Shown piece after piece: positions 9,661 to 22,175 of a stretch of DNA of 64,000 nt. Each line of letters starts with the position of its first letter. Positions within the stretch are counted from its first letter, which is position 1. Source of the stretch: Comamonadaceae bacterium (GTDB lineage: Bacteria; Pseudomonadota; Gammaproteobacteria; Burkholderiales; Burkholderiaceae_C). A program made the position numbers and the translations under genes. The notes beneath the pieces were generated by a model. It worked only from the letters and a program-made list of their open reading frames with translations. It was not told the origin of the DNA and made no database searches. The stretch spans positions 372,001 to 436,000 of the forward strand of contig JAIXSQ010000010.1 of assembly GCA_027484575.1 (NCBI GenBank), given 5' to 3'.

Positions 9661-12252
9661 ATGTTGCAAGACTACGTGAAGCATGTCGCCGAACGCGCCG
9701 CGCTCGGCATCCCGCCGCTGCCGCTGAACGCGAAGCAGACCGCCGACCTGATCGAGCTGCTGAAGAACCCCTCGGCCGCCGAGGCCGACTTCCTGCTCGA
9801 CCTGATCACCCACCGCGTGCCGGCGGGCGTCGACGACGCCGCCAAGGTCAAGGCCAGCTACCTGGCCGCCGTGGCCCACGGCACCGAGAAGTGCATGATC
9901 ATCAGCCGCGCCAAGGCGGTGCAGCTGCTGGGCACCATGCTGGGCGGCTACAACATCAGCCCGCTGGTCGACCTGCTGGACGACGCCGAGGTCGGCACCG
10001 AGGCGGCGAACGCGCTGAAGAAGACGCTGCTGATGTTCGACCAGTTCCACGACGTCAAGGAAAAGGCCGACAAGGGCAATGCCAACGCCAAGGCCGTGAT
10101 GCAGAGCTGGGCCGATGCCGAGTGGTTCACCAGCCGCCCCGAGGTGCCGCAGTCGATGACCGTCACGGTCTTCAAGGTGCCCGGCGAGACCAACACCGAC
10201 GACCTGTCGCCCGCGCCCGACGCCTGGAGCCGCCCGGACATCCCGCTGCACGCGCTGGCGATGCTCAAGAACAAGCGCGACGGCGCGCCCTTCCAGCCCG
10301 AGGAAGACGGCAAGCGCGGCCCGGTGAAGTTCCTCGAGGAGCTCAAGGCCAAGGGCCACGCCGTCGCCTACGTCGGTGACGTGGTGGGCACCGGCTCCTC
10401 GCGCAAGTCGGCCACCAACAGCGTGCTGTGGTGGACCGGCGAGGACATCCCCTTCGTGCCGAACAAGCGCTTCGGCGGCGTGTGCCTGGGCGGCAAGATC
10501 GCCCCGATCTTCTACAACACCATGGAAGACGCCGGCGCGCTGCCGATCGAGCTGGACGTCTCGGCGATGAACATGGGCGACGTGATCGAGCTGCGCCCCT
10601 ACGAGGGCAAGGCGCTGAAGAACGGCGAGGTCATCGCCACCTTCCAGGTCAAGAGCGAGGTGCTGTTCGACGAGGTGCGCGCCGGCGGCCGCATCCCCCT
10701 GATCATCGGCCGCGGCCTGACCGCCAAGGCGCGCGAGGCCCTGGGCCTGCCCGCCTCGACCCTGTTCCGCCTGCCCCAGGCGCCCAAGGACAGCGGCAAG
10801 GGCTACACGCTGGCGCAGAAGATGGTCGGCCGCGCCTGCGGCCTGCCCGAAGGCCAGGGCATCCGCCCGGGCACCTACTGCGAGCCGCGCATGACCTCGG
10901 TGGGCTCGCAGGACACCACCGGCCCCATGACCCGCGACGAGCTGAAGGACCTGGCCTGCCTGGGCTTCTCGGCCGACCTGGTCATGCAGTCGTTCTGCCA
11001 CACGGCCGCCTACCCCAAGCCGGTGGACGTGAAGATGCACCACGAGCTGCCCGACTTCATTTCCACCCGCGGCGGCGTGGCCCTGCGCCCGGGCGACGGC
11101 GTGATCCACTCGTGGCTCAACCGCCTGCTGCTGCCCGACACCGTGGGCACGGGCGGCGATTCGCACACGCGCTTTCCCATCGGCATCAGCTTTCCCGCGG
11201 GCTCCGGCCTGGTGGCCTTCGCGGCCGCCACCGGCGTGATGCCGCTGGACATGCCCGAGTCGGTGCTGGTGCGCTTCAAGGGCCAGATGCAGCCGGGCGT
11301 CACCCTGCGCGACCTGGTCAACGCCATCCCCCTGTACGCGATCAAGCAGGACCTGCTCACCGTCGCCAAGGCCGGCAAGAAGAACATCTTCTCGGGCCGC
11401 ATCCTGGAGATCGAGGGCCTGCCTGACCTGAAGGTGGAACAGGCCTTCGAGCTGTCCGACGCCTCGGCCGAGCGCTCGGCCGCCGCCTGCACCGTGCACC
11501 TGAACAAGGAGCCGATCATCGAGTACGTGCGCAGCAACATCACGCTGATGCGCTGGATGATCGCCAACGGCTACGCCGACGCCCGCACCCTGGCACGCCG
11601 CATCGCCGCGCAGGAAGCCTGGCTGAAGAACCCGCAGCTGCTCGAGCGCGATGCCGACGCCGAGTACGCCGCCGTGATCGAGATCGACCTGGCCGAGATC
11701 CACGAGCCCATCGTGGCCTGCCCCAACGATCCCGACGACGTCAAGACCCTGTCCGACGTCGCCGGCGCCAAGATCGACGAGGTGTTCATCGGCTCGTGCA
11801 TGACCAACATCGGCCATTTCCGCGCGGCCTCCAAGCTGCTCGAGAACAAGCGCGACATCCCGGTCAAGCTGTGGGTCGCCCCGCCGACCAAGATGGACCA
11901 GAAGCAGCTGACCGAGGAAGGCCACTACGGCGTGCTGGGCACCGCCGGCGCGCGCATGGAGATGCCGGGCTGCTCGCTGTGCATGGGCAACCAGGCGCAG
12001 GTGCGCGAGGGCGCGACCGTCATGTCGACCTCGACCCGCAACTTCCCCAACCGGCTGGGCAAGAACACCAACGTGTACCTGGGCAGCGCCGAGCTGGCCG
12101 CCATCTGCTCGCGCCTGGGCCGCATCCCCACGCGCGAGGAGTACATGGCCGACATGGGCGTGCTCACCGCCAACGGCGACAAGATCTACCAGTACATGAA
12201 CTTCGACCAGATCGACGACTTCAAGTCGGTCGCCGACACCGTCGCCGCCTGA
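9661..12252 (+). CDS. acnB: Aconitate hydratase B (bifunctional aconitase / 2-methylisocitrate dehydratase)
   Basis: Isomerises citrate to isocitrate through cis-aconitate using a [4Fe-4S] cluster. The 863-residue length and domain order are those of AcnB: an N-terminal HEAT-like domain (residues 1-~160), a swivel domain (~165-380, with [15 protein letters not shown]) and the catalytic domains. Cluster ligands are Cys713 in [10 protein letters not shown] and Cys771/Cys774 in GCSLCMGNQ. Substrate segments such as [15 protein letters not shown] are intact. ATG at 9661 follows CGGAGAAG. A strong terminator lies just downstream, so acnB closes the mdh transcription unit. A separate AcnA-type enzyme is encoded 5 kb away. 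Confidence 0.98.
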   Translation: MLQDYVKHVAERAALGIPPLPLNAKQTADLIELLKNPSAAEADFLLDLITHRVPAGVDDAAKVKASYLAAVAHGTEKCMIISRAKAVQLLGTMLGGYNISPLVDLLDDAEVGTEAANALKKTLLMFDQFHDVKEKADKGNANAKAVMQSWADAEWFTSRPEVPQSMTVTVFKVPGETNTDDLSPAPDAWSRPDIPLHALAMLKNKRDGAPFQPEEDGKRGPVKFLEELKAKGHAVAYVGDVVGTGSSRKSATNSVLWWTGEDIPFVPNKRFGGVCLGGKIAPIFYNTMEDAGALPIELDVSAMNMGDVIELRPYEGKALKNGEVIATFQVKSEVLFDEVRAGGRIPLIIGRGLTAKAREALGLPASTLFRLPQAPKDSGKGYTLAQKMVGRACGLPEGQGIRPGTYCEPRMTSVGSQDTTGPMTRDELKDLACLGFSADLVMQSFCHTAAYPKPVDVKMHHELPDFISTRGGVALRPGDGVIHSWLNRLLLPDTVGTGGDSHTRFPIGISFPAGSGLVAFAAATGVMPLDMPESVLVRFKGQMQPGVTLRDLVNAIPLYAIKQDLLTVAKAGKKNIFSGRILEIEGLPDLKVEQAFELSDASAERSAAACTVHLNKEPIIEYVRSNITLMRWMIANGYADARTLARRIAAQEAWLKNPQLLERDADAEYAAVIEIDLAEIHEPIVACPNDPDDVKTLSDVAGAKIDEVFIGSCMTNIGHFRAASKLLENKRDIPVKLWVAPPTKMDQKQLTEEGHYGVLGTAGARMEMPGCSLCMGNQAQVREGATVMSTSTRNFPNRLGKNTNVYLGSAELAAICSRLGRIPTREEYMADMGVLTANGDKIYQYMNFDQIDDFKSVADTVAA

Positions 12253-12270
12253 GGCGTGCGCGCCACGAGA

Positions 12271-12300
12271 AACGGCCCCCGCGGGGGCCGTTTTTTTTTG
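12271..12300 (+). terminator. Rho-independent terminator after acnB
   Basis: AACGGCCCCC (12271-12280) and GGGGGCCGTT (12283-12292) form a 10-bp GC-rich stem with a 2-nt loop, closing into an uninterrupted T-run that reaches 12299. It starts 19 bp after the acnB stop and is the strongest terminator in the window. Confidence 0.95.
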
Positions 12301-12316
12301 GGTCGGCGCCGCGCGC

Positions 12317-12814
12317 TCAGACCGGCACTTCCTTGTGCTCGCCCATGTGGGGCCGCTCCCCGGTGACCGCGGCCGCGGCCATCTTCACCAGCTGCGTGGC
12401 CTTGCTTTCCTTCACGTCCCAGTACTCGGCGTGGCGGATGTGCACCTCGACCAGTTCCAGGTCGGGGTCGGTGGGCCCGCCCGGGAACCAGGCCTTGGCC
12501 ATGGGGTTGAACAGTGCCTCGACCTTGGCGCGGTCCTCGCTCACCACGGCCTGGCCGCTGATGGACACCCACACGTCCTTCTTGGGGTCCGCGTAGCTCA
12601 CGTTCACGTTGCCGTCGGCCCGCAGCCGCTGGCCGACCTCGGTGGACTTGCTGACGAAGAAGTACAGCACGCCCTTGGGCCCGAGCTCCTTGTTCTGCGT
12701 GGTCAGCGGATGGGCATGCAGGCCGCCGTCGGTGTGGCGGTGGGTGAGCATGCCGAAGCGGGTGTCCTTGATGATCTCCCACAGGCGGTCGTGGGGGCTG
12801 GTGTCCTTGCTCAT
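12317..12814 (-). CDS. Pyridoxamine 5'-phosphate oxidase-like FMN-binding protein (general stress protein 26 type)
   Basis: Protein of 165 residues from ATG at 12814. It has the split-barrel fold signature of the PNPOx-like superfamily: RFGMLTHRHTDGGLHAHPLT near the N-terminus, GVLYFFVSKSTEVGQRLRA, then VNVSYADPKKDVWVSISGQA. These match the stress-protein-26 subgroup, which binds flavin but whose reaction is mostly unknown. It is not the biosynthetic PdxH, being shorter and lacking the PdxH C-terminus. It converges on acnB across the terminator and is divergent from the SbmA-like gene. I infer a general stress role only from the family. Confidence 0.8.
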   Translation of the reverse strand: MSKDTSPHDRLWEIIKDTRFGMLTHRHTDGGLHAHPLTTQNKELGPKGVLYFFVSKSTEVGQRLRADGNVNVSYADPKKDVWVSISGQAVVSEDRAKVEALFNPMAKAWFPGGPTDPDLELVEVHIRHAEYWDVKESKATQLVKMAAAAVTGERPHMGEHKEVPV

Positions 12815-12935
12815 GCGGTGGGTCCTTCCATGCCGCGGTGGCGGCGTCGACCCGCATGGTCGGCGGGCCCGGGGCGGCGCCGCGTCAGTCCTTGGCACCG
12901 CCAGCTGTGCGGCCACTCCCACAGGGGGTGCCGGT

Positions 12936-12941
12936 TAGCAT
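12936..12941 (+). promoter_or_regulatory. -10-like element upstream of the SbmA-like gene
   Basis: TAGCAT lies 30 bp before the ATG at 12972. No clear -35 is visible. The same hexamer occurs 29 bp before the start of the gene at 52622. Confidence 0.3.
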
Positions 12942-12971
12942 GCGCCCGCACTACGCAAGGGGATCCCGCGC

Positions 12972-13979
12972 ATGTTCAAGTCCTTCTTCCTGTCGCGCCA
13001 GTGGTGGCCGTGGTCGCTGCTGGGCACGGCCCTGATCCTGCTGGCCACCTGGTACCGGGTGCAGCTGGACGTGCAGATCAACGAATGGTTCGGCACCTTC
13101 TACGACGTGGTGCAGAAGGCGCTGTCCAGGCCGGGCAGCATCACGCTGCCCGAGTTCTTCGGCCAGCTGTCCACCTTCGGCCGCATCGCCATGGTCTTCG
13201 TGCTGGTGGCGGTGGTGCTGGAGTTCTTCACCAAGCACTACATCTTCCGCTGGCGCCAGGCCATGAACGCCTGGTACATGGCGCACTGGGAGCAGCTGCG
13301 CCAGATCGAAGGCGCGGCCCAGCGCGTGCAGGAGGACACCATGCGCTTCGCCCGCATCATGGAGAGCCTGGGCGTCGAGTTCATGCGCAGCCTCATGACG
13401 CTGGCCGCCTTCCTGCCGATCCTGTGGACCCTGTCGGCCAAGGTCACTGAGCTGCCCTGGCTGGGCCCCGTGCCGCAGTCGCTGGTGTGGGTGGCCATCG
13501 CGTTCGCGCTGGCCGGCACGGTGCTGATGGCGGTGGTGGGCATCAAGCTGCCCGGCCTGGAGTTCCAAAACCAGCGGGTCGAGGCGGCCTACCGCAAGGA
13601 GCTGGTCTACGGCGAGGACGACCCCGGCCGGGCGCAGCCGGCCACCGTGCGGCAGCTCTTCGCCGACGTGCGCACCAACTACTTCCGGCTGTTCTTCCAC
13701 TACCTGTACTTCGACGTGGCCAAGTGGTCGTACATCCAGTTCGGCGTGCTGGTGCCCTACATCGCGCTGGCGCCGACGGTGGTGGCGGGGGCCATCACGC
13801 TGGGGGTGATGCAGCAGATCGTGCGCGCCTTCGGCCGGGTGGAGAGCTCGTTCCAGTTCCTCGTGCTCAGCTGGAGCACCATCGAGCTGGTGTCGGTCTA
13901 CAAGCGCCTGCGCGCGTTCGAGCAGCAGATCCGCAACGCGCCCCCGCCCGCGCGTGGCGTGGCCGGCACGGCAGCGTGA
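12972..13979 (+). CDS. SbmA/BacA-family inner-membrane transporter
   Basis: Integral membrane protein of 335 residues with the SbmA/BacA signature: the start FKSFFLSRQWWPWSLLGTAL, VQINEWFGTFYDVVQKAL and WRQAMNAWYMAHWEQLRQIEG. Later segments GIKLPGLEFQNQRVEAAYRKE, in two overlapping parts, and RTNYFRLFFHYLYFDVAKWSY also match. About seven hydrophobic helices are visible. SbmA/BacA proteins take up peptides and antibiotics in a proton-driven way and resemble ABC transporter membrane domains without an ATPase. It is shorter than E. coli SbmA, the difference being mainly at the C-terminus. It stands alone and is divergent from the flavin-binding-type gene. Confidence 0.85.
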   Translation: MFKSFFLSRQWWPWSLLGTALILLATWYRVQLDVQINEWFGTFYDVVQKALSRPGSITLPEFFGQLSTFGRIAMVFVLVAVVLEFFTKHYIFRWRQAMNAWYMAHWEQLRQIEGAAQRVQEDTMRFARIMESLGVEFMRSLMTLAAFLPILWTLSAKVTELPWLGPVPQSLVWVAIAFALAGTVLMAVVGIKLPGLEFQNQRVEAAYRKELVYGEDDPGRAQPATVRQLFADVRTNYFRLFFHYLYFDVAKWSYIQFGVLVPYIALAPTVVAGAITLGVMQQIVRAFGRVESSFQFLVLSWSTIELVSVYKRLRAFEQQIRNAPPPARGVAGTAA

Positions 13980-14094
13980 GGCCTTTGTGCGCCAGGGGAC
14001 ATTCACTGCGGGATGCCCCCAAGGCGTGACCGTCCAGTCTTCGCCACCATGCCCAGCTTCAGGCACTTTCCCTTCCCGGCGAAGGGCACCGCAC

Positions 14095-14574
14095 ATGAAG
14101 CTCATGAAGACCGAAACCGGCCAGCGGGTGCTGAAGGACCGCTCCGTGCCGCTGACGCCGCGCCAGCGTGCGGCGTTCATCCTCTTCGACGGCCGCCAGA
14201 CGGTCGACCAGATCCTGGCGGCGACCGGCGCTGCCGGCGTGACGCGCGAGGACATCGACCACCTGGTCCAGCTGGGCCTGCTCGCCCAGGCCGCCGGCTC
14301 CGAGCCGGTCGCGCCCGCGGCGCCGCCCCAGGCCGCCAACGAGCCGGGCGCCGCCGCCATGGGCAGCTCGGGCCGTGACGCGCAGCAGCGCTACAAGGAC
14401 GCCTATCCCATCGCGACCCGGCTGACGGCCTCGCTGGGCCTGCGTGGGGTGCGCCTGAACATCGCGGTCGAGGGGACGGCCAACTACGAGCAGCTGCGCG
14501 AGCTGGCCCCGCGCATCCGCGAGGCGGTCGGCGAGAAGGCGTTCCGCGATCTCGACCGCGCGCTGCACGACTGA
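14095..14574 (+). CDS. Conserved hypothetical cytoplasmic protein
   Basis: I do not recognise a named family. The 159 residues from ATG 14095 have an N-terminal segment (TETGQRVLKDRSVPLTPRQR, then AAFILFDGRQTVDQIL and REDIDHLVQLGLL) that looks like a small winged-helix-type fold. An Ala/Pro-rich linker (~67-90) and a helical C-terminal part (YKDAYPIATRLTASLGLRG, ANYEQLRELAPRIREAVGE) follow. There is no signal peptide or membrane segment. The two-domain layout with a flexible linker resembles small regulatory proteins, but no function can be assigned. A longer reading with an upstream start is unlikely because it would run through the tail of the SbmA-like gene. Confidence 0.7.
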   Translation: MKLMKTETGQRVLKDRSVPLTPRQRAAFILFDGRQTVDQILAATGAAGVTREDIDHLVQLGLLAQAAGSEPVAPAAPPQAANEPGAAAMGSSGRDAQQRYKDAYPIATRLTASLGLRGVRLNIAVEGTANYEQLRELAPRIREAVGEKAFRDLDRALHD

Positions 14575-14598
14575 GCGCGCCGCGCGCCGCGGGCGCGC

Positions 14599-15411
14599 TC
14601 AGGCGGCCAGCGTGCGCAGCGCCTCGGCCGTGGCGGCGTCGGCCGGCAGGAAGGTCTCTAGCGTCAGCTCCTGCACCGTGATGTCGGCGGCGGTGCCGAA
14701 CACCGTCGTGGCCGACAGCAGCTGCAGCACCCGGCCATCGCCCAGCCGCAGGCTGACCGGCAGCCCCACCGCCTGGTGCGCCGCCTCGGCGTCGGGGCCC
14801 GCGGCGGGGCAGGGCAGGGCGGCCAGTTCGGCCCCCAGCGCGTGCAGCGCCGCATCCCCGCTGGCCTGGGCCTGCTGGTGCAGCCGCTCCAGCAGGTGGG
14901 CACGCACCTGCGGCAGGTTCACGATGCGCGGCGCCAGGCCGCCCGGATGCAGGGCCAGCCGCAGCACGTTGGCCGCCGGCCCCAGCAGGAACGGATCCAC
15001 CCCCTCCAGCAGCAGCGGCAGCATGCGGTTGGCCGCCAGCAGGTTCCAGTGGCGGTCCGCCGCCAAGGCCGGCCAGGGCTCGTGCGCCGCCAGCAGCCGC
15101 TCGACGGCGCTGCGCACGCCGGCCAGCGCCGGGTCGTGGAACGGGCGCTCGCGGTACAGCGGCGCGTAACCCGCCGCCACCAGCATCGCGTTGCGCTCGC
15201 GCAGCGGCACCTGCAGCCGGTCGGCCAGCCGCAGCACCATCTCGCGGCTGGGCAAGGCCCGCCCCGTTTCCACGCAGCTCAGGTGCCGTGTCGACACCCC
15301 CGCCTCGCCGGCCAGGCCCTCCTGCGACAGCCGGCGCTGCCGGCGCCAGCGGCGCAGGTGGTCGCCGAAGGGCTGGGCGGTGGCGGAGGGCGGGGCGGCG
15401 GCGTGCAGCAT
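14599..15411 (-). CDS. XRE-type transcriptional regulator with MmyB-like ligand-binding domain
   Basis: Regulator of 270 residues. Residues ~15-75 form an XRE helix-turn-helix ([40 protein letters not shown]). The C-terminal ~170 residues match the MmyB-like domain with [20 protein letters not shown] and [18 protein letters not shown]. Such regulators usually control one adjacent divergent gene. Here the divergent neighbour is a small membrane protein, and the 108-bp gap carries a perfect 21-bp palindrome. The family is secure; its signal is unknown. Confidence 0.9.
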   Translation of the reverse strand: MLHAAAPPSATAQPFGDHLRRWRRQRRLSQEGLAGEAGVSTRHLSCVETGRALPSREMVLRLADRLQVPLRERNAMLVAAGYAPLYRERPFHDPALAGVRSAVERLLAAHEPWPALAADRHWNLLAANRMLPLLLEGVDPFLLGPAANVLRLALHPGGLAPRIVNLPQVRAHLLERLHQQAQASGDAALHALGAELAALPCPAAGPDAEAAHQAVGLPVSLRLGDGRVLQLLSATTVFGTAADITVQELTLETFLPADAATAEALRTLAA

Positions 15412-15442
15412 GGCGGGATGCTACGGCGCGGCCGCGGCGCTT

Positions 15443-15463
15443 CCATGACCTGGCAGGTCATGG
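15443..15463. promoter_or_regulatory. Perfect 21-bp palindrome, likely operator of the MmyB-type regulator
   Basis: CCATGACCTG (15443-15452), a central G, and CAGGTCATGG (15454-15463) are exact reverse complements. The site lies in the gap between the regulator (start 15411) and the membrane protein (start 15520). Palindromes of the TGACCT-N-AGGTCA kind are, to my knowledge, common beside regulators of this type. Binding is inferred from position and symmetry. Confidence 0.75.
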
Positions 15464-15519
15464 CCGGCGCGCACGGCGGTGCCGAGCATGGCGGCTCCCA
15501 ACGACCCAAGGAGCCCCCC

Positions 15520-15936
15520 ATGTCCCTCGCCACCTCGCCCCATTTCCTGCCCGCCGTGTTCGCCACCGACACGGCCGGCAGCCTGGCCGTCGGCCTCGCG
15601 CAACTGGCCGGCGGTGCCGCCCTGGCCGCGCACACCGGCCTGGATGCGCAGCTGCTGCTGGCCAGCGGTGCCTTCCTGCTGCCCTATGCGGCCCTGACCG
15701 GCTGGGCCGCCACCCGCCGCCCGGCGCCGCGTGGGCTGGTGGCCTTCCTGGCCATCGGCAACCTGGGCTGGGCGCTCGGCGCGTTCGCCCTGCTGGCGAC
15801 GGCGGGCGCCGGCACCACCGTGTGGGGCCAGGCGCTGCTCGTGCTGCACGGCGTGTTCACGCTGGCGATGGCCGACCTGCAGTGGTTCGGGCTGCGCGGC
15901 CGGCGCGCCGGCGCTGCGGGGCACGCGGCCGCCTGA
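15520..15936 (+). CDS. Small integral membrane protein next to MmyB-type regulator
   Basis: Membrane protein of 138 residues, ATG 15520 preceded by AAGGAG. Four hydrophobic helices are visible: [55 protein letters not shown] and [20 protein letters not shown]. No catalytic motif is seen and I do not recognise the family. Its divergent placement from the regulator across a single palindrome makes it the probable main target, perhaps repressed until the regulator's ligand appears. Confidence 0.75.
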   Translation: MSLATSPHFLPAVFATDTAGSLAVGLAQLAGGAALAAHTGLDAQLLLASGAFLLPYAALTGWAATRRPAPRGLVAFLAIGNLGWALGAFALLATAGAGTTVWGQALLVLHGVFTLAMADLQWFGLRGRRAGAAGHAAA

Positions 15937-16007
15937 GCGCGGCCGTGCCGCGGGGGCGTTCTTGTAGGATCACCGGCTTTCCCCCGGATCCCACGAGAGA
16001 CCCCCGC

Positions 16008-17090
16008 ATGACCCGCGTCTACAACTTCAGCCCCGGCCCGGCCGCCCTGCCCGAGGCCGTGCTGCGGCAGGCCGCCGACGAGATGCTCGACTGGCACGGC
16101 AGCGGCATGTCGGTGATGGAGATGAGCCACCGCGGGCCGGAGTTCATGGGCATCCATGCGGAAGCCGAGGACCTGCTGCGCGAGCTGATGGCCATCCCGT
16201 CGAACTACAAGGTGCTGTTCATGCAGGGCGGTGCGATCGGCGAGAACGCCATCGTGCCGATGAACCTGATCGGCCGCACCGGGCGTGCCGACTTCGTGCA
16301 CACCGGCGAGTGGTCGCGCCGCACCATCGCCGAAGCCGCCAAGTACGGCCGCGCCCAGGTCGCGGCGAGCGCCGAGGCCGGCGGCTTCCGCTCGGTGCCC
16401 CCCCGCGACACCTGGCAGCTCGATGCCGGCGCCGCCTACGTGCACATCTGCTCGAACGAGACCATCGGCGGCGTGCAGTACCACTGGCTGCCCGACACCG
16501 GCGACGTGCCGCTGGTGGCCGACATGTCCTCGGACATCCTGTCGCGGCCGCTGGACGTCTCGCGCTTCGGCCTGATCTACGGCGGCGCGCAGAAGAACGT
16601 GGGGCCCTCGGGCGTCACGCTGGTGATCGTGCGCGAGGACCTGCTCGGCCACGCGCTGCCCATCACGCCCGCGGCCTTCGACTACACCCTGCAGGCCGAG
16701 AACGACTCGATGTACAACACCCCGCCCACCTACGCGATCTACATCGTGGGCCTGGTGCTCAAGCACCTGAAGGCGCAGGGCGGGCTGGCCGCCATGGAAG
16801 AGCACAACCGCGCCAAGGCCAGGCTGCTGTACGACTTCCTGGACGGCAGCCGCTACTTCCGCAACGAGGTCGCGCCTGCCGACCGCTCGCTGATGAACGT
16901 GCCGTTCCACCTGCGCGACAGCGCCAGGGACGCCGAGTTCCTGGCCGGTGCCAAGGCCCGTGGCCTGGTCCAGCTCAAGGGCCACCGGCTGGTGGGCGGC
17001 ATGCGCGCGTCGATCTACAACGCCATGTCGCTCGAGGGCGTGCAGGCCCTGGTCGCCTATCTGCAGGACTTCGAGCGGGCGCACGCCTGA
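16008..17090 (+). CDS. serC: Phosphoserine aminotransferase
   Basis: PLP enzyme of serine and pyridoxal phosphate synthesis, converting 3-phosphohydroxypyruvate plus glutamate to O-phosphoserine. The 360 residues are the normal length. The N-terminal signature [15 protein letters not shown], the phosphate-binding region [10 protein letters not shown] and the PLP lysine Lys196 in [12 protein letters not shown] are present. The C-terminal [17 protein letters not shown] is typical. The start ATG at 16008 follows GAGAGA, and a -10-like TAGGAT lies at 15965-15970. In many Burkholderiales serC sits in a gyrA-serC-pheA-hisC cluster; here it stands between a membrane protein and acnA. Confidence 0.97.
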   Translation: MTRVYNFSPGPAALPEAVLRQAADEMLDWHGSGMSVMEMSHRGPEFMGIHAEAEDLLRELMAIPSNYKVLFMQGGAIGENAIVPMNLIGRTGRADFVHTGEWSRRTIAEAAKYGRAQVAASAEAGGFRSVPPRDTWQLDAGAAYVHICSNETIGGVQYHWLPDTGDVPLVADMSSDILSRPLDVSRFGLIYGGAQKNVGPSGVTLVIVREDLLGHALPITPAAFDYTLQAENDSMYNTPPTYAIYIVGLVLKHLKAQGGLAAMEEHNRAKARLLYDFLDGSRYFRNEVAPADRSLMNVPFHLRDSARDAEFLAGAKARGLVQLKGHRLVGGMRASIYNAMSLEGVQALVAYLQDFERAHA

Positions 17091-17219
17091 CCGCCGGCGG
17101 CCGCGGCCGCCGACGCGTCCTTGTCCTGCGCACGGTCATCCCGGCGGGCGGCAGAATCATCGCGCCCCGCCGCGGCGCAGCTGCCGCGGTCCTTGCACAC
17201 CCCCACGGCAGGAGGACCG

Positions 17220-20087
<2,868 letters not shown>

Positions 20088-20110
20088 GCACGCGGCCGGG
20101 GGCGGCGCCA

Positions 20111-20129
20111 CGGATGTGTTAAACATCCG
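20111..20129. repeat. Inverted repeat just upstream of the histidine kinase start
   Basis: CGGATGT (20111-20117) and ACATCCG (20123-20129) form perfect 7-bp arms around GTTAA, ending 11 bp before the kinase ATG. It may be an operator or a leader hairpin near the ribosome site. No T-run follows, so it is not a typical acnA terminator. Confidence 0.45.
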
Positions 20130-20140
20130 GGCGTCACGCC

Positions 20141-22138
20141 ATGCAAGCCGCCGACCCGGTCCGACACCCCGCGACGCCCGGTCCCGCCCGCGCGGGATGG
20201 CGCGTCGATCCCGGCCAGCGCCAGCCGCTGCGCAGCGGCCTGGCCCTGGTGGGCGCCTGCGCGCTGCTGCTGCTGGCCTTCGCGGCGGTGCCGGCCCTGC
20301 ATTTCGAGCTGGAGACCGGCGCCAACCTGGCGGTCCACACCGTGCTCGAGCTGGCCTCGATCACCGCCTGCTTCATGGTGTTCGCCCTGGGCTGGGCGAC
20401 CTTCGAGCGCGAGCGCGAGAGCATCGTGCCGCTGGTCAGCGCCGTGTTCCTGGCCGCCGGCGTGCTCGACGCCGTGCACATGCTCTCGTTCACCGGCATG
20501 CCGGCCCTGGTGACCCCCAGCGGCACGGGCAAGGCGATCTCCACCTTCCTGGCCGCGCGCGTGCTGGTCGTGCTGGCGATGCTCGCCGTGGCCTGCGTGC
20601 CCCGGCCGGTGGCCGTCGCCCCGCGCCTGCGCTGGCTGCTGCTGGCGGCCTCGCTGCTGCTGGCCATGGTCGTCGCGTGGGAGGGCCTGAGCGAGCCGGC
20701 CATCGCCGACCTGTTCTTCGCCCCGGGCCTGGGCCTCACGCCGCTGAAGATCGGCGTCGAGTCGGCGGTGATCGGGCTGCACCTGGCCGCGGCGGCCGTG
20801 CTGGCGGGCCGCCTGCACCGCCCCGGCAGCCTGCCGGCGGCCCACCTGCTGTGCGCCAACCTGCTGATGGCGCTGTCCGAGTTCTGCTTCACCCTGTATG
20901 CGACCCCCTTCGACCAGTACATCAACGTCGGCCACGTGATCAAGGTGGCTGCGTATGCGCTGGTGTGGCGGGCCATGTTCGGCGACGCGCTGCTCAAGCC
21001 CTACCAGGCCCTGGAGCAGGCGCGCGCCGCCCTGGCGGCCAACGAGGAGCGCTACCGGCTGGTGTTCGAGCACGACGTCGACGGCGTCTTCGTCGGCGAC
21101 CGCGGCGGCCTGCTGCGCGACGCGAACCAGGCCGCCTGCCGGCTGCTGGGCACCAGCCTCGCGGGCCTGCAGGGCCGGCCGGGCACCGACTTCATCGACA
21201 CCACCGACCCGCGCCTGGCGCCGCTGCTGCAGCAGCGCGAGCGCCACGGCCGCGCCGTGGGCCAGCTGCGCCTGCGCCGCGCCGACGGCAGCCCGTTCGA
21301 GGCGGACGTGAGCACCGTCGCCTACGACGACGCGGGCGGGCGCCCGCTGGCCAGCTGGAGCTTCCACGACCTGACCGAGCTGGTCAGCGCCAGGGACCAC
21401 ATCCGGCACCTCAGTGCCACGCTGGAGGAGCGGGTGCGCGAGCGCACCCGGCAGCTGGAGCACGTCAACCGCGACCTCGAGGCCTTCTCGTACACCATCG
21501 CGCACGACCTGCGCTCGCCGCTGGCCTCGATCGAGGGCTTCGGCTCGGTGCTGGCCGAGCGGTTGGGGCCGCAGCTGGGCGAGCGCGAGCGGCACTACCT
21601 GGACCGCATCCGCGCCGGCGCCGTCAGCATGAGCGGCATGGTCGACGGCCTGCTGGTGCTGGCCGGCCTGGCCCGCAGCACGCCCGAGCCGCAGCCGGTG
21701 GACCTCGTGCCCCTGGTGCACGAGGCCATGGACGCCCTGCGCGGGCTCGAGCCGGCCCGCCGGCTCGAGCTGGTGCTGCCCGAGCGCCTGCCCGTGCAGG
21801 CCGATCCCCGGCTGGTGCGGGTGGTGCTGGCCAACCTGCTGGGCAACGCCTGGAAGTTCAGCGCGGGGTGCGACCCGGTGCGCATCGAGGTCGGTCTGGA
21901 GCCGCAGCCGGAGGGGCCCGACGCGGTCTACGTGCGCGACCACGGCGCGGGCTTCGACGCCGACGGCGCGCAGCGGCTGGGCAGCCCCTTCCAGCGCTTC
22001 CACGGCCAGGGCGAGTTCGCGGGCCACGGGATCGGGCTGGCGACCGTCTCGCGCATCGCCGCCCTGCACGGCGGCAGCCTGTGGGCGCGCTCGCGGCCGG
22101 GCCAAGGCGCCACCTTCCTGTTCACGCTGGGCCACTGA
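20141..22138 (+). CDS. Membrane sensor histidine kinase (MASE3-PAS-HisKA-HATPase)
   Basis: Sensor kinase of 665 residues. Residues ~30-285 hold about eight hydrophobic helices with the MASE3-like motif VLDAVHMLSFTGMPAL. A PAS domain follows at ~300-420 (ERYRLVFEHDVDGVFVGDRG). The phospho-accepting histidine is His455 in YTIAHDLRSPLASIEGF. The ATPase domain has an N-box (NLLGNAWKFS) and G-boxes (RDHGAGFD, GHGIGLATVSRIAALHGG). No response regulator lies next to it, so it is an orphan kinase whose partner is elsewhere. It follows acnA by about 50 bp and could be co-transcribed, but an inverted repeat at its start suggests its own control. Confidence 0.93.
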   Translation: MQAADPVRHPATPGPARAGWRVDPGQRQPLRSGLALVGACALLLLAFAAVPALHFELETGANLAVHTVLELASITACFMVFALGWATFERERESIVPLVSAVFLAAGVLDAVHMLSFTGMPALVTPSGTGKAISTFLAARVLVVLAMLAVACVPRPVAVAPRLRWLLLAASLLLAMVVAWEGLSEPAIADLFFAPGLGLTPLKIGVESAVIGLHLAAAAVLAGRLHRPGSLPAAHLLCANLLMALSEFCFTLYATPFDQYINVGHVIKVAAYALVWRAMFGDALLKPYQALEQARAALAANEERYRLVFEHDVDGVFVGDRGGLLRDANQAACRLLGTSLAGLQGRPGTDFIDTTDPRLAPLLQQRERHGRAVGQLRLRRADGSPFEADVSTVAYDDAGGRPLASWSFHDLTELVSARDHIRHLSATLEERVRERTRQLEHVNRDLEAFSYTIAHDLRSPLASIEGFGSVLAERLGPQLGERERHYLDRIRAGAVSMSGMVDGLLVLAGLARSTPEPQPVDLVPLVHEAMDALRGLEPARRLELVLPERLPVQADPRLVRVVLANLLGNAWKFSAGCDPVRIEVGLEPQPEGPDAVYVRDHGAGFDADGAQRLGSPFQRFHGQGEFAGHGIGLATVSRIAALHGGSLWARSRPGQGATFLFTLGH

Positions 22139-22175
22139 AGCCGGGCCGGTGCCCCGCGGTGGGCACAATCGCGCG

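Noticed and set aside
8908..11925. Very long open frame on the minus strand opposite acnB
   Set aside because: It is antisense to a clear acnB gene and has the His/Val/Gly/Gln-rich composition typical of shadow frames in GC-rich DNA.
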